Shown: in pieces, positions 25,686 to 35,054 of the stretch
Position numbering within the stretch: position 1 is the first letter of the stretch
How the letters are laid out: each line of letters opens with the position of its first letter
From: JBCCQH01 sp039024435
GTDB lineage: Bacteria; Bacteroidota; Bacteroidia; J057; JADKCL01
Assembly: GCA_039024435.1 (NCBI GenBank)
Contig: JBCCQH010000016.1
Span: 1 to 64,000 of the forward strand
Direction of reading: 5' to 3'
Length of the DNA stretch: 64,000 nt
The notes under the pieces: generated by a model
Database searches by the model: none
The model's input: only the letters and a program-made list of their open reading frames with translations
What the model was told of the DNA's origin: nothing
Position numbers and translations under genes: made by a program

Positions 25686-25998
25686 CATTGCTCCTCCCCC
25701 CATCCCCCGTGTCATGACCCGTTATATGAATCGCTCCGGGACCTACCTACCTTAGTATTGTCAGCGAAACACAACGGGGTTTGCAACCAAAACGAAACGC
25801 TGAATCCCGCGCAAAAACCTCGCTGATCCCGACTTCGGCCGAAGAAGGAACTCTACTCAAATCGTGACCATCGATCCTGCGCCCACCGCTGGGCTTCGGG
25901 AAGCCAAATCCCCTCCGGGGAAACCAACCCTCCTTGTCCCAAAGGAAGCGTACGGGATCGGTGGCGCGAAGATTTTCAACTTTCAAAACGCCTAAGTC
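25686..25998. other. Spacer between operon terminator and T9SS cargo gene
   Basis: About 310 bases. The only frame of note on the + strand is a 13-codon ATG frame at 25714-25755, which follows the terminator and looks like chance. No promoter motif is clear. I see no precursor-peptide gene here. Confidence 0.4.
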
Positions 25999-26811
25999 AT
26001 GAAAACCTTCATCATCGAAAACAACCGCAACAATTTCAACTCTTTCGCTCGCCAAACTACCTCGACGCTCCACAGCCTCGCCTTTCTCTTGACCCTGGGA
26101 TTGTGTTTCATTGCTCCGCAACTGGCCGCCCAAGCCACCCGTTTTGTCCCCCTTTCCGAGCTGTCCCATGCGATCAGCTACCCCAGCGGGACTTTTGATA
26201 CCGGAGACGAAGTCACCATCACCATCAACGTGGGCACCCTGAGCAGCCCGGTCGACTCGGTCGTGGAAATGGAACTCAAACTCACCTACACCGCCGATGC
26301 CGCTGACCCTGAAACCGACCAGATCGACCTGGGCAACTCCTGGGTGGGCGCGGCAACGACCCTCACCAATACCTCCACCGTGAATGCCGGTACCCGCGTC
26401 CTGCACATCAATGCGTCAAGAAGTGACGGTACCTTTACCAGCGGCTACGGAGAAGTCGCCCAAGTGACCCTGGTCTGCGATGCGGACAACCTCAGCGCCC
26501 AGGATTTGGTGGCCAGCCTCGACGGCGGATTTGGGGTGATCGACAACGTGGACATGAAAATCGTGTCGGCGACCGACCCCACCCCCGGGAAGACGCTGCG
26601 CTGCTACCCCAATCCCGTCTCCGAGCAACTGTACCTTGAAGGCCTGCAGCCCGGGGAAACCTTCCGCATCTACGATCTGGGAAGCAACATCGTCCGCCAA
26701 GGCCAGGCCGATCCCGCCGGCTACCAAACGGTAAACCTGGCCCAACTCCAAGCCGGAATGTACATCCTGCAATCGGAACACGGGTACCGGCAAAAGTTGC
26801 TGGTCCGCTGA
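25999..26811 (+). CDS. Secreted protein with T9SS type A C-terminal sorting domain
   Basis: A 270-residue exported protein. A long N-terminal region with a signal peptide ends about residue 45 (PQLAAQA). Residues 50-185 form a beta-sandwich resembling a cohesin-like or Ig-like fold (SGTFDTGDEVTITINVG; ELKLTYTADAAD). Residues 195-270 are the T9SS sorting domain, with the hallmark YPNPVSEQLYLEG, a FRIYDLGSNIVRQG strand and the final LQAGMYILQSEHGYRQKLLVR. It should cross the outer membrane through the type IX system and be released or anchored to the surface. Monocistronic. Confidence 0.85.
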   Translation: MKTFIIENNRNNFNSFARQTTSTLHSLAFLLTLGLCFIAPQLAAQATRFVPLSELSHAISYPSGTFDTGDEVTITINVGTLSSPVDSVVEMELKLTYTADAADPETDQIDLGNSWVGAATTLTNTSTVNAGTRVLHINASRSDGTFTSGYGEVAQVTLVCDADNLSAQDLVASLDGGFGVIDNVDMKIVSATDPTPGKTLRCYPNPVSEQLYLEGLQPGETFRIYDLGSNIVRQGQADPAGYQTVNLAQLQAGMYILQSEHGYRQKLLVR

Positions 26812-26857
26812 TCCCTGCCTCCGGAAAATACATCACTTTTCCCGCCCCAGCCCGCCC

Positions 26858-28294
26858 TCACCGGTGGTGCTGGGGCAGGTCGTTGAGCAAATCGTCCAGT
26901 TTTTCCAGCAGCCACACCCGCGGGGCGATCCGGGGTGAGGCCAGGATATCCGCTTTCAGCTTGCTCAGGCGCTCAAAATCCCGCGGAGGCACATTCATCA
27001 AGCGCCGGTAAAGGGCCAGAAACGTGAGGTACTGCTTCTTGCGGCCGGCCGGGAGCGATTTGTTTCGGGTCAGGTAGAACCGAAACGAATGACAGAGCGA
27101 TTCCATCCCGTCAAAATTTACGGTTTCGTAGTAGATCCGCAGCAGGTAAGAGCGGGCATCGATACCGTAGAAGATGTCCTTGGGGTCCGCCGCAATTTGG
27201 ACCAATCCTTGCTCGGCGGCTTTGAATTGCCGGCGGAAATAGTTCAGGACCGCTTGGTTGTACACGAGTGCCGTTTCGCGCAGTTCCGGCTCGATCTGGG
27301 GCCCGTACTGATCGATGAACCAGTCCGCCCACGCCATTTCCCCCGCCCGCGCAGCGACCACCACGATATTTTTGAAGTGCGCCGCGGGGAGCAAGCCTTC
27401 CGCGCTGCTGAGGAAACCCTGGCGGAGCATCGCCTGGTAGACCTGCAACAACTCCGGCAGGAATTCCTGATCCCCCAAATTGACCCGGTAGATGCTGTAG
27501 CTGAGGAGCCCCTTGTAGAGCTCACCCGCCAGGGCGGTGGAGATTTCCGTCGTGTGCTGGGTGAGCATGCGGCGCAAGTGGTAAAAGTGCGTGGGGTCCT
27601 CCAGCCGGGTCAGCGTCATGTAGCGGCGGTACAACATTTGGATTACCAGGGGCCGCAACTCAATCGAATCCCCCAATTCCGCAAGAAAGTCGTCCATGCT
27701 TTCGCTCTGCTTCCCGATCAGCCGCCCCGTAGTCAGCGAATGGTAACCCAGGTCCAACTTCTTGACGATGTAGCTGTTCTCCGCGAGCTCCAGCAGTCGG
27801 TCAAAATTGTGGAAATCAGAACGCAGAGACTTTTTTGCGAGGAGCTCCGAGCGGCTGAGTTCGACCTGATAAGCGTACTCAAAGTAGTCGATGTCGTTGG
27901 GGGCCAATTGATCGGTGACTTGGCGGTGGAGAAACTCAAAATAATGGTCCGCCCCCAGGGTACTCACCGTGCGGTGGGTCGCCCGCAACAAGGCTCCCCG
28001 GTCCCTGCGCAGGGTCTCGTAGCCCAGAAACTCCAGGACGAGGTTCAGGAGCCGATTCATGAGCTTCCGGAAAACATCCTTGTCAAAAGGAGTTCCCGGA
28101 AACACCTCCGCGTAAGCCTCCTCTGGCGTGATGTTCCCCCGTTTGTAGCGCAGAACGCGCCGCTCAATTACTTCAAATAAGCGGGCTGGTTCCGCTTTTT
28201 TGTTGAAGTAAGGAGAAGCCAAAAAATCCCGGAAGGCGCTCTTTTGCTTGGTGCTAAAGTGCGCGAGGTAATAAACAGCTTTGCGGGTTCGCAT
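26858..28294 (-). CDS. Helical protein of unknown function
   Basis: A 478-residue cytosolic protein with no signal peptide or membrane helix. It is rich in Leu, Arg and aromatic residues and almost entirely helical, perhaps with alpha-alpha repeats of TPR-like spacing in the second half (KGLLSYSIYRVNLGDQEF; YNQAVLNYFRRQFKAAEQGL). The N-terminus contains FRDFLASPYFNKK, which I remember as a recurring feature of conserved hypothetical proteins in this phylum, but I cannot assign a function. The gene is divergent from the TetR gene across a 235-bp region that holds a palindromic operator, so it might also be controlled by that regulator. Confidence 0.7.
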   Translation of the reverse strand: MRTRKAVYYLAHFSTKQKSAFRDFLASPYFNKKAEPARLFEVIERRVLRYKRGNITPEEAYAEVFPGTPFDKDVFRKLMNRLLNLVLEFLGYETLRRDRGALLRATHRTVSTLGADHYFEFLHRQVTDQLAPNDIDYFEYAYQVELSRSELLAKKSLRSDFHNFDRLLELAENSYIVKKLDLGYHSLTTGRLIGKQSESMDDFLAELGDSIELRPLVIQMLYRRYMTLTRLEDPTHFYHLRRMLTQHTTEISTALAGELYKGLLSYSIYRVNLGDQEFLPELLQVYQAMLRQGFLSSAEGLLPAAHFKNIVVVAARAGEMAWADWFIDQYGPQIEPELRETALVYNQAVLNYFRRQFKAAEQGLVQIAADPKDIFYGIDARSYLLRIYYETVNFDGMESLCHSFRFYLTRNKSLPAGRKKQYLTFLALYRRLMNVPPRDFERLSKLKADILASPRIAPRVWLLEKLDDLLNDLPQHHR

Positions 28295-28471
28295 CTTCCT
28301 GTAGTAGTTACGTTAATAAATTACAAAAAAATGCGACGCCTTTATGCATTTTACCGCCAATATGAATGCATACCTGCCGTATTGGGTGCAATTTTCGGTG
28401 AAACGCGATTTGTCATCGATGGGTTTACTCCGGGGAGCGGTCAATCTTTTTGTTTCTGAACGATTGATTCA

Positions 28472-28499
28472 AAAAATTAGTTACACACGACTAATTTTT
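28472..28499 (+). promoter_or_regulatory. Perfect 10-bp palindrome, likely TetR operator
   Basis: AAAAATTAGT (28472-28481) and ACTAATTTTT (28490-28499) are exact reverse complements separated by 8 nt. The core TTAGT-N8-ACTAA is the size and symmetry a TetR-family dimer binds. It ends 30 nt before the TetR start codon and overlaps the expected promoter, so it probably mediates autorepression and control of the catabolic operon that follows. Confidence 0.7.
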
Positions 28500-28529
28500 C
28501 CCAGCAAATGTCTATCTTATCCCCGCAAC

Positions 28530-29192
28530 ATGGAAAAAGGGACCAAACCGCGCATCATCGCCACCGCGATCCGCTGCTTCAATCAGCGCGGCTACGCCAA
28601 TGTTTCCCTCCAGGACCTCGCCCGCGAACTGCAGATCTCGCGCGGCAATCTCGCCTACCATTTTGCCACCAAAGACATCCTGTTGTCCACGATATTCGGC
28701 CAGCTCACCGCCAAACTGGAACAAGAGCGCCGGCGCTCCCGCAACTTACCTTCCTTCACCAATCTCCGGCAGGAACTCGAGCGCTACCGGGCCTATCAGG
28801 AGCAGTACGCCTTCATCTTTACCGATTCCCAGGTCATGTCCATTCCCCAGATTCGGACGACCCTGCGGGAGATGTCCAATGCCACCATCACCGACAACCG
28901 CGGTGCCATCGCCTTTGCCATCCAAGTCGGCAACATGCGGCCCGAGCCCTTTCCCGGCGTCTACCACCAACTCGCCTTCGTGACCTGGATGCTCATGTTC
29001 TTTTGGTTGCCCCAGCGGATGCTGCGGGGCGAAGTCTCCGGTGAGGACGCCGAAAAAACCGTGTGGAGCATGATCGTCCCCCACTTTACCGAAAAGGGCA
29101 TCAACGTTTTCAAGAAGTACTACGGCGCCGCTTTCATCGAAGAACTCGGCCCGCCCTTCGAATTCAGCCCGGAAGATGTCATGCTCTTTTGA
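28530..29192 (+). CDS. TetR-family transcriptional regulator
   Basis: A 220-residue regulator. The N-terminal helix-turn-helix (about 8-53) has the classic sequence IIATAIRCFNQRGYANVSL followed by LARELQISRGNLAYHFATKDILL. The remaining helices form a ligand-binding domain. The family usually represses its own operon and lets go when a CoA thioester or small hydrophobic ligand binds. It is the first gene of the catabolic run (18 nt before the carboxylase beta gene) and has a palindromic operator just upstream. Its role resembles that of AtuR, a TetR repressor in terpene-degradation clusters. The frame extends upstream to 28344, but the ATG at 28530 starts the conserved fold. Confidence 0.88.
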   Translation: MEKGTKPRIIATAIRCFNQRGYANVSLQDLARELQISRGNLAYHFATKDILLSTIFGQLTAKLEQERRRSRNLPSFTNLRQELERYRAYQEQYAFIFTDSQVMSIPQIRTTLREMSNATITDNRGAIAFAIQVGNMRPEPFPGVYHQLAFVTWMLMFFWLPQRMLRGEVSGEDAEKTVWSMIVPHFTEKGINVFKKYYGAAFIEELGPPFEFSPEDVMLF

Positions 29193-29210
29193 CCCGAAAA
29201 TCCAGCCCCG

Positions 29211-30809
29211 ATGCAAGTGCTCCCCAGTCAATTTCGCCCCCACGGTCCTCAAGCCGCCGCCAACCGCGCCGGGATGCAAGCCCTGCTTGACCGCTTGGCC
29301 CAGGAGATGGAACAAAGCCGCTTCCAAGGCAAGCCTCGCTCCCTGGAAAAAGCCCGGCAGCGGGGCAAAATGACCGCCCGCGAACGGCTGGAACTGCTGC
29401 TCGACCGCGACAGCCCCTTCCTCGAACTGCTGCCCCTGGCCGGCCTGGGCGGCCAAGGATTCGGACCCGGCGGGACCACCGTCGGCGGCATCGGCTTGGT
29501 GAGCGGCCGGCTCGTGCTGGCCATTTCCAATGTCGGGACGCACAAAGGCGGAGCCGTCGACCACGCCACCCTGCAAAAGTCGCTCCGCCTCAGCGAGATC
29601 GCCCGCAACTGCGGCCTGCCGACCGTGAACCTCGTCGAAAGCGCCGGCGCCAACCTGCCCGAGCAGGCCAAAATCTTTAACCGGGGCGGTGCCTCCTTCA
29701 AGGAAATCACCCAGCGCTCCAAACTCGGCATTCCCACGATTTCCGTCGTCTTCGGCAATGCCACCGCCGGCGGCGCTTACGTGCCCGGCATGAGCGACTA
29801 CGCCATCTTCGTCAAGGAAAAAGCCAAAGTCTTCCTCGCCGGTCCCCCGCTGGTAAAGATGGCGACCGGCGAAGTCGTCGATGACGAATCCCTGGGCGGA
29901 GCTGAGATGCACAGCCGCATTTCCGGCGTGTCCGACTACCTCGCGGAAGACGAACGCGACGCCTTACGCATTGCCCGGGAAATCATCGCCCTCCTGAAGC
30001 CACCCCAGCCCCATTCCGTGCCGAGTGGGCCCATCGATCCGCCCGTCCACGATCCCGAGGAACTGCTCGACCTGGTTTCCGCCGACATCAAGCAACCCTT
30101 CGACGCACGCGAAGTGATCGCCCGCCTCACCGATGGATCGCGCTTCCACGAGTTCAAACCCGCCTACGGGGCCACCCTCATCACCGGCTGGGCCTACCTC
30201 CACGGCTACAAAGTCGGCCTCCTCGCCAACAACGGCGTGCTCTACTCCGATTCCGCCAACAAAGGCGCCCACTTCATCCAGCTCTGCAACCGCAACGACA
30301 TCCCGCTGATCTTCCTGCAGAACATCACTGGCTTCATGGTGGGCAAAGAATACGAACAAGGCGGCATCATCAAGCACGGCGCCAAGTTCATCAATGCCGT
30401 CTCGAACAGCGCCGTACCCTCGATCACAATCATGCTGGGCGCCTCCTACGGCGCGGGCAACTACGCCATGAATGGCCGCGCCTACGACCCCGATTTCCTC
30501 TTTTCCTGGCCCAACTCCCGCATCGCCGTGATGGGCCCCGAACAACTCGCCGGCGTCATGGAGATCATCCAGCGCCAGGCCGCGAAAAAAGCCGGCCTGC
30601 CCTACGACGAAGAACAGGCCGCCCAACTGCGCGCCTACATGATCAAAGAAAACGAAAAGGTCTCCGACGCTTGGTATTCCACCGGGCAGATTTGGGACGA
30701 CGGGGTCATCGATCCGCGCGACACCCGGCACGTCCTGGGCATTTGCCTGGCCGCCATCCACCAGCAACCGATCCGGGGAACCCGCAAATTTGGGGTATTC
30801 AGAATGTAA
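29211..30809 (+). CDS. Acyl-CoA carboxylase beta subunit (carboxyltransferase)
   Basis: A 532-residue carboxyltransferase of the 3-methylcrotonyl-/geranyl-/propionyl-CoA carboxylase group. It moves the carboxyl group from biotin to an acyl-CoA. Crotonase-fold motifs are present in both halves: NLVESAGANLPEQ with GNATAGGAYVPGMSDY (N half, acyl-CoA site), and PLIFLQNITGFMVGKEYEQGGIIKHGAK with ASYGAGNYAMNGRAYDPDFLFSWPN (C half, biotin site). Length is normal. It lies 18 nt after the TetR gene and 3 nt before the biotin subunit. The NITGFMVG region is typical of 3-methylcrotonyl- and geranyl-CoA carboxylases, and the setting favours a branched unsaturated substrate, but sequence alone does not decide. 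Confidence 0.9.
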   Translation: MQVLPSQFRPHGPQAAANRAGMQALLDRLAQEMEQSRFQGKPRSLEKARQRGKMTARERLELLLDRDSPFLELLPLAGLGGQGFGPGGTTVGGIGLVSGRLVLAISNVGTHKGGAVDHATLQKSLRLSEIARNCGLPTVNLVESAGANLPEQAKIFNRGGASFKEITQRSKLGIPTISVVFGNATAGGAYVPGMSDYAIFVKEKAKVFLAGPPLVKMATGEVVDDESLGGAEMHSRISGVSDYLAEDERDALRIAREIIALLKPPQPHSVPSGPIDPPVHDPEELLDLVSADIKQPFDAREVIARLTDGSRFHEFKPAYGATLITGWAYLHGYKVGLLANNGVLYSDSANKGAHFIQLCNRNDIPLIFLQNITGFMVGKEYEQGGIIKHGAKFINAVSNSAVPSITIMLGASYGAGNYAMNGRAYDPDFLFSWPNSRIAVMGPEQLAGVMEIIQRQAAKKAGLPYDEEQAAQLRAYMIKENEKVSDAWYSTGQIWDDGVIDPRDTRHVLGICLAAIHQQPIRGTRKFGVFRM

Positions 30810-30812
30810 ACC

Positions 30813-32795
30813 ATGCGCACCATCGATTCCATACTGATTGCCAATCGCGGCGAAATCGCCCTCCGGATCATCCGCACCTGCCGCCGGCTGGGCATCCGCA
30901 CCGTCGCGGTCTACTCCGATGCCGATGCCCCCGCGCCCTTTGTCGCGGCCGCCGACGAAGCCGTCCACCTGCCGGGCAATGCCCCGGGCGCAACCTACCT
31001 CGATCAGGACCGCATCCTCGCCGCCGCCCAATTGACCGGCGCGGACGCGATCCATCCCGGATACGGCTTTCTGGCGGAAAATGCCGAGTTTGCCCGCCGG
31101 TGTGCCGCGGCCGGGATCACCTTCATCGGACCGCATCCCGCGGCAATTGCCCGAATGGGCTCCAAATCGGAGGCCAAATCGATCATGCAGGCCCACGGCG
31201 TCCCGGTTGTGCCCGGCTACCCGGGCGCGGACCAATCGCTCGCGAGCCTCCGCGCCGAAGCGGAAAAAATCGGTTATCCGGTGCTGCTCAAGGCCGTGGC
31301 CGGGGGCGGAGGCAAAGGCATGCGCATCGTGGAGCAGCCCGCCGATCTGGAAGCCGCAATTCGCGCCGCTAAAAGCGAAGCCCAAAGCGCATTTGGCGAC
31401 GGGCAAATGATTCTGGAAAAGTACTTCCCCTCGGTTCGCCACATCGAATTTCAGATTTTTGGCGATCAACACGGACAGGCCATCCACCTCCGGGAGCGGG
31501 AATGCACGATTCAGCGCCGCTATCAAAAAATTCTGGAGGAATCACCTTCCCCGGCCTTGACCCCAGAGTTGCGCGCCGAAATGGGGGCCGCCGCCGTGCG
31601 CGCCGCCCAGGCCCTACAGTACGACAATGCGGGCACCGTCGAGTTCATCCTGGACGAGCGCGGCCAGTACTATTTCCTCGAAGTGAACACCCGCTTGCAG
31701 GTCGAGCACCCGGTCACCGAGTTGATTACCGGGCTGGATCTAGTCGAATGGCAGATCCGCATCGCTCAGGGCGAACCTTTGCCCCTCACCCAGGCCGAGG
31801 TCCCGGCCCGAGGCTACGCCGTCGAATGCCGCCTCTACGCCGAGGATCCCACGAATAATTTTCTCCCCGCCACCGGAACCTTATTGCGCTGGTCACTCCC
31901 CAAGGTCGACGGCTTGCGGGTTGATTCCGGGGTCACCCGCGGCTCCGAAATATCGGTGTGGTACGACCCGATGCTGGCCAAGCTGATCGTACACGGACCG
32001 GATCGGACGCGGGCCCTGGCCCGAATGCGCTACGTGCTGACCAAGTTGTTCGCTCCCGGCCTGGTGACGAATCAGGCTTTTCTCCTGGCTTTGGTGTCCC
32101 ACGAAAAAGTGCGCGTGGGCGATTACGATACCCATTTTTTGCGGAACCACCCGATTCTGCCGCCGGTGGAGGAAAGCCAGCGACACCGGGCGGGACTCGC
32201 GGTGGTCCTGGCCGGCTGGTGGGAGCGGAAGCAGCACCGGACGGTGCTGCACAGTATCCCGGGCGGCTGGCGCAACAGCTTTTTTCGGCCCCAGCGCGTG
32301 GATCTGGAAATCGATGGGGAACCGCTCCGCATCGATTACCGCGCCTTTCCCGACTACTTGGAGATCACGATCAACGGGGCAAGCTTCCGGGTGGAAGGGG
32401 TCGCCCGGGAGGGGGACCACCTGCAGTTTGTCCGGGAAGGCCGGCGCATCACCGTGGCCCTGGCCCAGGGCGGGGACGGAACCTGGTGGACCAATCAGGA
32501 TGGCTACCTGGCGCGGGTCGTGGAGCAACCGCGGTTCCCCGTGTTGAATCAGCGTGCCCGGTCGGGTGGCTACCGGGCGCCGATGCCCTCGCAGGTATTG
32601 CGTGTGCTCGTGGAAGCGGGAGCGGAGGTGGAGGCGGGGCAGCCGCTTGTGGTTCTTTCCTCGATGAAAATGGAAAATACCATCGTAGCCGCGGCGGCGG
32701 GAACCGTGGCGACCGTCTTGGTGGAAGCAGGTACCCAGATCGCGGCGGATACTGAATTGCTCACCTTTGCCGAAGCGGAGGGGGTGGGCCAATGA
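30813..32795 (+). CDS. Acyl-CoA carboxylase alpha subunit (biotin carboxylase + biotin carrier)
   Basis: A 660-residue fused subunit. Residues 1-445 form biotin carboxylase (ILIANRGEIALRIIRT, HPGYGFLAENAEFA, KAVAGGGGKGMR, EVNTRLQVEHPVTE). Residues 450-580 form the BT linker that docks to the beta subunit. Residues 585-655 form the biotinyl domain with the acceptor Lys619 in SSMKMEN. It carboxylates its biotin with bicarbonate and ATP. The stop codon overlaps the next ATG (ATGA, 4 nt). Together with the beta subunit it makes a complete carboxylase. Confidence 0.93.
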   Translation: MRTIDSILIANRGEIALRIIRTCRRLGIRTVAVYSDADAPAPFVAAADEAVHLPGNAPGATYLDQDRILAAAQLTGADAIHPGYGFLAENAEFARRCAAAGITFIGPHPAAIARMGSKSEAKSIMQAHGVPVVPGYPGADQSLASLRAEAEKIGYPVLLKAVAGGGGKGMRIVEQPADLEAAIRAAKSEAQSAFGDGQMILEKYFPSVRHIEFQIFGDQHGQAIHLRERECTIQRRYQKILEESPSPALTPELRAEMGAAAVRAAQALQYDNAGTVEFILDERGQYYFLEVNTRLQVEHPVTELITGLDLVEWQIRIAQGEPLPLTQAEVPARGYAVECRLYAEDPTNNFLPATGTLLRWSLPKVDGLRVDSGVTRGSEISVWYDPMLAKLIVHGPDRTRALARMRYVLTKLFAPGLVTNQAFLLALVSHEKVRVGDYDTHFLRNHPILPPVEESQRHRAGLAVVLAGWWERKQHRTVLHSIPGGWRNSFFRPQRVDLEIDGEPLRIDYRAFPDYLEITINGASFRVEGVAREGDHLQFVREGRRITVALAQGGDGTWWTNQDGYLARVVEQPRFPVLNQRARSGGYRAPMPSQVLRVLVEAGAEVEAGQPLVVLSSMKMENTIVAAAAGTVATVLVEAGTQIAADTELLTFAEAEGVGQ

Positions 32796-34108
32796 AACAC
32801 GTAGCGGTCATCGGGGCGGGAATGGCGGGGGCAGGCGCAGCTTGGCGGTTGCACCGGGCCGGTCACCGGGTGACCGTGTACGAAAAAGAAGCATTTGCCG
32901 GAGGCCGCACCCACACTCACCGGGGCGACGGTTTCCACGTGAATACCGGGGCGGGCTTCTTCACGAATTTTTACCCGCGCCTCCGCCGCCTCATCCGGGA
33001 GCTCGATCTGGAGTCGGAAGTGATCGAAAACCCAAAAGTGGTCACCCTGGCCACGCCGGACCGGAGGTACGACTACCACCTGGATTCGGTGCGCTCCTTT
33101 TGGGGGATTCCCTGGTTGCGGCTTAGTGACAAAGCGCGGATGTTGCGCCACACGGCGGGTTTGACCCTCAAAAAGAGAAGCCTGGACCTCGCGGATGTGC
33201 GGACCCTGGCGGCGCGGGACACCCAGAGCATCCGGGAAAATGCGCTCCGCAAGGTCGGGGCGCGCAATTATGCTTACCTGATCCGCACGGCGGTGGAACC
33301 GTACTGGTACTTCAGTTGTGCGGAGGCTTCCGTGGCCTTGGCGGATGCTTTGCAGGCCCACGCGGTGGGCGCGCGGTTTTTTTCCTTGCACTCGGGCATG
33401 GATCGGGTGGTTGGGCGTATGCTGCGCGACCTGCCGATCCACTACGCGACGGCGGTGGCCTCGGTCACCCACTCGGACGACAAGTCGGTGCGGGTGCAGC
33501 CGGTGCACGGGGAAGCCCAGGACTACGCGGCGGTGGTGGTCGCAACGCCGGCCGCGGCCGCCCGGAATCTGCTGCGCGCGGGAAACCAACTGCCCGGTCG
33601 GGCGCAGACCTTTCTCGCTTCGCAGCGCTACGCCGCCAATATCAACGCCTACTTTTATCTACCCGAGCGGTTGCTGGCGGACCTGGCGCCCCAGACTTCG
33701 CCTTGCGGCGGCTACGACGACGAGCTGGCCGCGATTGCGACCCACGGTTCGCGGATCGATCCGCAGCGCCACCCGGCAAAGGGGATCCTGGGCGTTTGGC
33801 TCACCGATGCGGCGTCCCGGAGCCGCCTGGCGATGGCGGAGGCGGACCTGGCGGAATTCTTGTGGCGCCGGGTGCGGAAGTACTACCCAGAATTCCCGCC
33901 GGAGCGCCCGGAACTGGCGCATCTGACCCGGCGGGCGGAGGCGATTCCCCTCCACGCGCCCGGACGGTTTCGGGATGCGGCCCGGATTTGGGAGGAACAG
34001 CGTGGACCAGTGGTACTGGCGGGGGATTATCTGGGTACCGCGACCATGGAGGGCGCATTGCAAACGGGATATCGTGCGGCCGATATTTTATTGGAACAAT
34101 GGAAATGA
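32792..34108 (+). CDS. FAD-dependent NAD(P)-binding oxidoreductase (amine-oxidase-like fold)
   Basis: A 438-residue flavoprotein. The N-terminus has the FAD-binding GxGxxG (VAVIGAGMAGAGAAWRL, about 3-19) followed by YEKEAFAGGRTHT, as in protoporphyrinogen oxidase, phytoene desaturase-like and renalase-like enzymes. The C-terminus carries the second FAD motif LAGDYLGTATMEGALQTGYRAAD. Translation is coupled at both ends by ATGA overlaps. Amine-oxidase-fold proteins in catabolic operons may desaturate or isomerise isoprenoid-like substrates, which fits the operon, but the reaction is unknown. Confidence 0.85.
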   Translation: MKHVAVIGAGMAGAGAAWRLHRAGHRVTVYEKEAFAGGRTHTHRGDGFHVNTGAGFFTNFYPRLRRLIRELDLESEVIENPKVVTLATPDRRYDYHLDSVRSFWGIPWLRLSDKARMLRHTAGLTLKKRSLDLADVRTLAARDTQSIRENALRKVGARNYAYLIRTAVEPYWYFSCAEASVALADALQAHAVGARFFSLHSGMDRVVGRMLRDLPIHYATAVASVTHSDDKSVRVQPVHGEAQDYAAVVVATPAAAARNLLRAGNQLPGRAQTFLASQRYAANINAYFYLPERLLADLAPQTSPCGGYDDELAAIATHGSRIDPQRHPAKGILGVWLTDAASRSRLAMAEADLAEFLWRRVRKYYPEFPPERPELAHLTRRAEAIPLHAPGRFRDAARIWEEQRGPVVLAGDYLGTATMEGALQTGYRAADILLEQWK

Positions 34109-34941
34109 ATTACAACTATACCGCCGAGCAGGTCGCCCAAATTGGGGAGACGACCTTTGTCCATCTGCAGGTGCGGGAGGCGGAGCACGTCCTGCACCTG
34201 CGCCTGGACCGGGCGGAAAAGAAAAACGCGCTGAATCCGACTTTGCTGAAGGAACTGGCGTTTGCGCTGAACTACGCCCACTACACGGATGCGGTTCGCT
34301 TGGTGGTCATCGGTGCCGAAGGCAATGTCTTTTGTGCGGGGGCCGATCTCAAAGCGTTTTTGGGCGGCGGGACCGCGGAAAGTACGGTTCCCGAGCCGGC
34401 GGGCGAGGTGTTGCCGGGCGAATTGTTCCGGACTCTGCACAAGCCTTCCCTCGTCCGGGTGGAGGGCGACGTGTACGCAGGGGGGTTTTTGTTTCTGGCC
34501 AATGCCACCTACGTGATCGCCCGGGAGGGCATTCGGCTGGCGTTGCCGGAGACCCGTCGGGGGCTGTTTCCGTTTCAGGTCATGGCCAGTCTGATGGAAG
34601 TGATGCCGCCGCGCCGGGTGCTGGACTGGTGCATTCGGGGAAACGACTTGGCGCTGGCGGATGCGCTGGCCTACGGGCTGGTGACGCAGGTGGTGAGCGC
34701 TGCGGAGATGGACGGGGCCGTGGAAACATTGGTCCGGGAAATAACCGCCAACTCGCCGGTGGCGATCCGTTTGGGCCTGGAAGCCTGGGACGAGCTGCGG
34801 CGTCTTCCTGCGGCCGAGCACCACACCTACCTGCGGAGCATGCTCTTCCGGGCCTTCCAATCGCCCGACGCCCGCGAAGGCATCGCCGCCTTCAAAGAAA
34901 AACGAAAACCCAAATGGCCGGAGGAAATTTCTGATGGCTGA
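34105..34941 (+). CDS. Enoyl-CoA hydratase/isomerase family protein
   Basis: A 278-residue crotonase-fold protein. The first oxyanion motif CAGADLKAF is clear, and the second lies in VEGDVYAGGFLFLANATY. One catalytic glutamate is present in LALPETRRGLFPFQ. The other (usually in a GGGxEL-like stretch) is replaced: the sequence reads AGGFLFLAN. That is common in isomerases and in hydratases of branched substrates such as isohexenylglutaconyl-CoA. The ATG at 34105 overlaps the upstream TGA as ATGA; another ATG lies two codons earlier at 34099. After it the operon has a 113-nt gap with an 8-bp inverted repeat. Confidence 0.85.
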   Translation: MNYNYTAEQVAQIGETTFVHLQVREAEHVLHLRLDRAEKKNALNPTLLKELAFALNYAHYTDAVRLVVIGAEGNVFCAGADLKAFLGGGTAESTVPEPAGEVLPGELFRTLHKPSLVRVEGDVYAGGFLFLANATYVIAREGIRLALPETRRGLFPFQVMASLMEVMPPRRVLDWCIRGNDLALADALAYGLVTQVVSAAEMDGAVETLVREITANSPVAIRLGLEAWDELRRLPAAEHHTYLRSMLFRAFQSPDAREGIAAFKEKRKPKWPEEISDG

Positions 34942-34952
34942 TTTCTGATCGG

Positions 34953-34993
34953 ATGGCTTCGGCCCCAAAGCTATTTCAGGGAGGTGAAGCCAT
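34953..34993. other. 8-bp inverted repeat in the operon gap
   Basis: ATGGCTTC (34953-34960) pairs exactly with GAAGCCAT (34986-34993) around a 25-nt loop. It falls in the first sizeable gap of the catabolic gene run, between the enoyl-CoA hydratase and BKACE genes. It has no T-run, so it is more likely an mRNA-processing or stability structure than a terminator. Confidence 0.35.
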
Positions 34994-35054
34994 TAGAAGA
35001 AGTCTAACCTTGGAAGTCAAGCATCGGAAAGCAGGCAATTAGAAATTGATTCAG

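Noticed and set aside
25714..25755. 13-codon frame considered as a RiPP precursor for the YcaO operon
   Set aside because: It lies after the operon terminator, has no leader length and no Cys, and looks like chance.
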